Positions 4,217 through 5,370 of a DNA stretch of 5,370 nt are shown one piece after another. The DNA is from Desulfuromonadales bacterium (GTDB taxonomy: Bacteria > Desulfobacterota > Desulfuromonadia > Desulfuromonadales > BM103). The DNA is taken from assembly GCA_030630015.1 (NCBI GenBank), contig DAOVNV010000167.1, forward strand, positions 1-5,370. The letters are read 5' to 3'. A model generated the notes under the pieces. That model had not been told where the DNA came from, did not search any database, and saw only the letters and a list, made by a program, of their open reading frames with translations. Positions within the stretch are counted from its first letter, which is position 1, and each line of letters starts with the position of its first letter. A program made the position numbers and the translations under genes.

Positions 4217-5370
4217 ATGAATTTTTCCGAGCAATTTCACGATGCCTGCGGGATGGGACTTTTGGCCCACCTCCGCAACCAACCCAGCCACCAGCTAGTG
4301 CAGGATTCAATCCAGGCCCTGTCGCGCATGATGCACCGTGGTGCTGTCGCAGCAGATGGCAAATCGGGTGACGGCTGCGGTATTCTCAGTGCAATGCCGA
4401 CTGCTTTTATGCGTCTCGTTGCAGAAGAAAATCAAGTCTATCTTCCAGACGACTTCGCGATCGCAACACTTTTCATGTCTGACCCGGACGGTCAAAAGGA
4501 AACGTTTAGCAGTTCATGTAAAAGCAATGATCTGGAGGTTGTCCTGTTCCGAGATGTTCCCGTGGACCTTGACGCTCTCGGAGACTATGCCCTGAAACGC
4601 ATGCCGATGATTGTTCAGGCTTTCGTTGTTCCAGCAAAGTTGACGGCAACGCACCGCTTTGACGCACTGGTATACCTGACCCGCAAGGAGATAGAAAAAC
4701 AACTGCAGGGTTCTGATTTCTATATTTCAGCTTTCTCACGAACACTGCTCTCCTACAAGGGGCTGGTCATGCCAGATCATCTCTGCCAGCTCTACCCGGA
4801 TTTAACAAGAGAGGAATTTGCTTGTCAATTCGTGCTGTTTCATCAGCGTTTTTCAACCAATACATTACCTGAATGGCGACTGGCACAACCGTTTCGAAAC
4901 TTGGCCCACAATGGTGAAATCAATTCGATTCGCGGCAATCGATTCAGTTCTCTGGTAAAAGCGGCTGCAATGGAAAGCCCCGTCTTCAGCAGTGAGGAAC
5001 TTGATCGTATCCTGCCGATTCTTCAGGAAGAAGTCAGCGACAGCACTAACCTGGACAATATGTTCGAATTCCTGCTGGTCAACGGGGTCGACTTTTTCAA
5101 AGCGGTGCGCATGATGATCCCACCGGCACGCCACAATGTCGCCCATATGCCGGCCAAACTGAGATCTTTTTATGAATATACCTCCGCTGCTTGGGAACCG
5201 TGGGACGGCCCGGCGGCAGTCAGCATAACGGACGGACGACACGTAGGCTGCGTACTCGACCGCAACGGACTGCGCCCCGCCAAGTATGTCATTACGACCG
5301 AGGACAGGTTGCTGCTGACCAGTGAGTATGGGGTTTTGGGTACGCTCCCAGAAAAAATTCGCGAGCGTGG
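4217..5370 (+). CDS. gltB: Glutamate synthase large (alpha) subunit, 3'-truncated by window edge
   Basis: The frame is open for 384 codons and runs off the right edge; the full protein is usually about 1,500 residues. The enzyme makes two glutamates from glutamine and 2-oxoglutarate, the second step of GS-GOGAT ammonia assimilation. What is visible is the class II glutamine amidotransferase domain. Maturation should remove a short propeptide and expose Cys11 of DACGMG as the nucleophile. Family motifs follow: RGAVAADGKSGDGCGIL (41-57), RFSTNTLPEW (211-220), LAQPFRNLAHNGEIN (222-236), DSTNLDN (275-281) and DGRHVGCVLDRNGLRP (339-354). The ten-residue propeptide is short compared with E. coli GltB (42), but the start is secure: an in-frame TGA at 4199-4201 and AAGGAT eight bases before the ATG. 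The central, FMN-binding and C-terminal domains and any gltD are beyond the window, so the electron donor (NADPH or ferredoxin) cannot be told. It is transcribed divergently from ssb. Confidence 0.97.
   Translation, partial: MNFSEQFHDACGMGLLAHLRNQPSHQLVQDSIQALSRMMHRGAVAADGKSGDGCGILSAMPTAFMRLVAEENQVYLPDDFAIATLFMSDPDGQKETFSSSCKSNDLEVVLFRDVPVDLDALGDYALKRMPMIVQAFVVPAKLTATHRFDALVYLTRKEIEKQLQGSDFYISAFSRTLLSYKGLVMPDHLCQLYPDLTREEFACQFVLFHQRFSTNTLPEWRLAQPFRNLAHNGEINSIRGNRFSSLVKAAAMESPVFSSEELDRILPILQEEVSDSTNLDNMFEFLLVNGVDFFKAVRMMIPPARHNVAHMPAKLRSFYEYTSAAWEPWDGPAAVSITDGRHVGCVLDRNGLRPAKYVITTEDRLLLTSEYGVLGTLPEKIRER

Noticed and set aside
4102..4371. An 89-codon plus-strand frame that begins before gltB and overlaps its start
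   Set aside because: It begins with TTG inside the candidate promoter, has a different frame from gltB, and ends within the conserved amidotransferase domain. The gltB frame explains the sequence.
4865..5242. A 125-codon minus-strand open frame inside gltB
   Set aside because: It lies opposite strongly conserved glutamate synthase motifs and has no recognisable features of its own.

Overview
This 5.4 kb window holds five protein genes in three transcription blocks and looks like ordinary bacterial chromosome. Base composition is near 50% GC. The gene set (a HEAT-repeat protein paired with an HD-GYP protein that has a distinctive N-terminal module, a compact SSB ending in DDDIPF, and a GltB-type glutamate synthase) suggests a deltaproteobacterial lineage, most likely Desulfuromonadota (Geobacter/Desulfuromonas/Pelobacter-like). 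That placement is inference from protein style; no rRNA or other marker is present.

Left block (1-2621, + strand): the 3' part of a HEAT-repeat gene, open at the left edge, overlaps an HD-GYP gene by four bases (ATGA), so the two are probably translationally coupled. The first residues of the HEAT protein resemble part of the N-terminal module of the HD-GYP protein, which suggests the two share an N-terminal domain and that the start of the HEAT gene lies outside the window. The HD-GYP protein keeps most metal-binding residues of a cyclic-di-GMP phosphodiesterase but departs from consensus in the HHExxDGxGYP motif.

Middle block (2752-3919, - strand): ssb is transcribed leftward from a divergent intergenic region, is followed by its own strong intrinsic terminator, and then comes a small gene made almost entirely of HEAT repeats. 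A symmetric hairpin flanked by A and T runs (2662-2693) lies between the convergent HD-GYP and small HEAT genes and probably terminates transcription from both sides. The ssb stop codon region can pair with the terminator's loop and left arm, giving an alternative fold that could modulate readthrough into the HEAT gene.

Right block (4217-5370, + strand): the first 384 codons of a glutamate synthase large subunit run off the right edge. Its frame is fully open and its start is fixed by an in-frame stop 16 bases upstream. The 297-base ssb/gltB intergenic region carries an unusual number of TTGAC words in the same orientation, including a repeated ATTGACACG.

I see no mobile element, CRISPR array, tRNA, rRNA or clear sign of horizontal transfer. 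No new multi-gene system is evident. The most unusual items are the HEAT/HD-GYP pair with its possible shared module, the alternative fold at the ssb terminator, and the TTGAC cluster.
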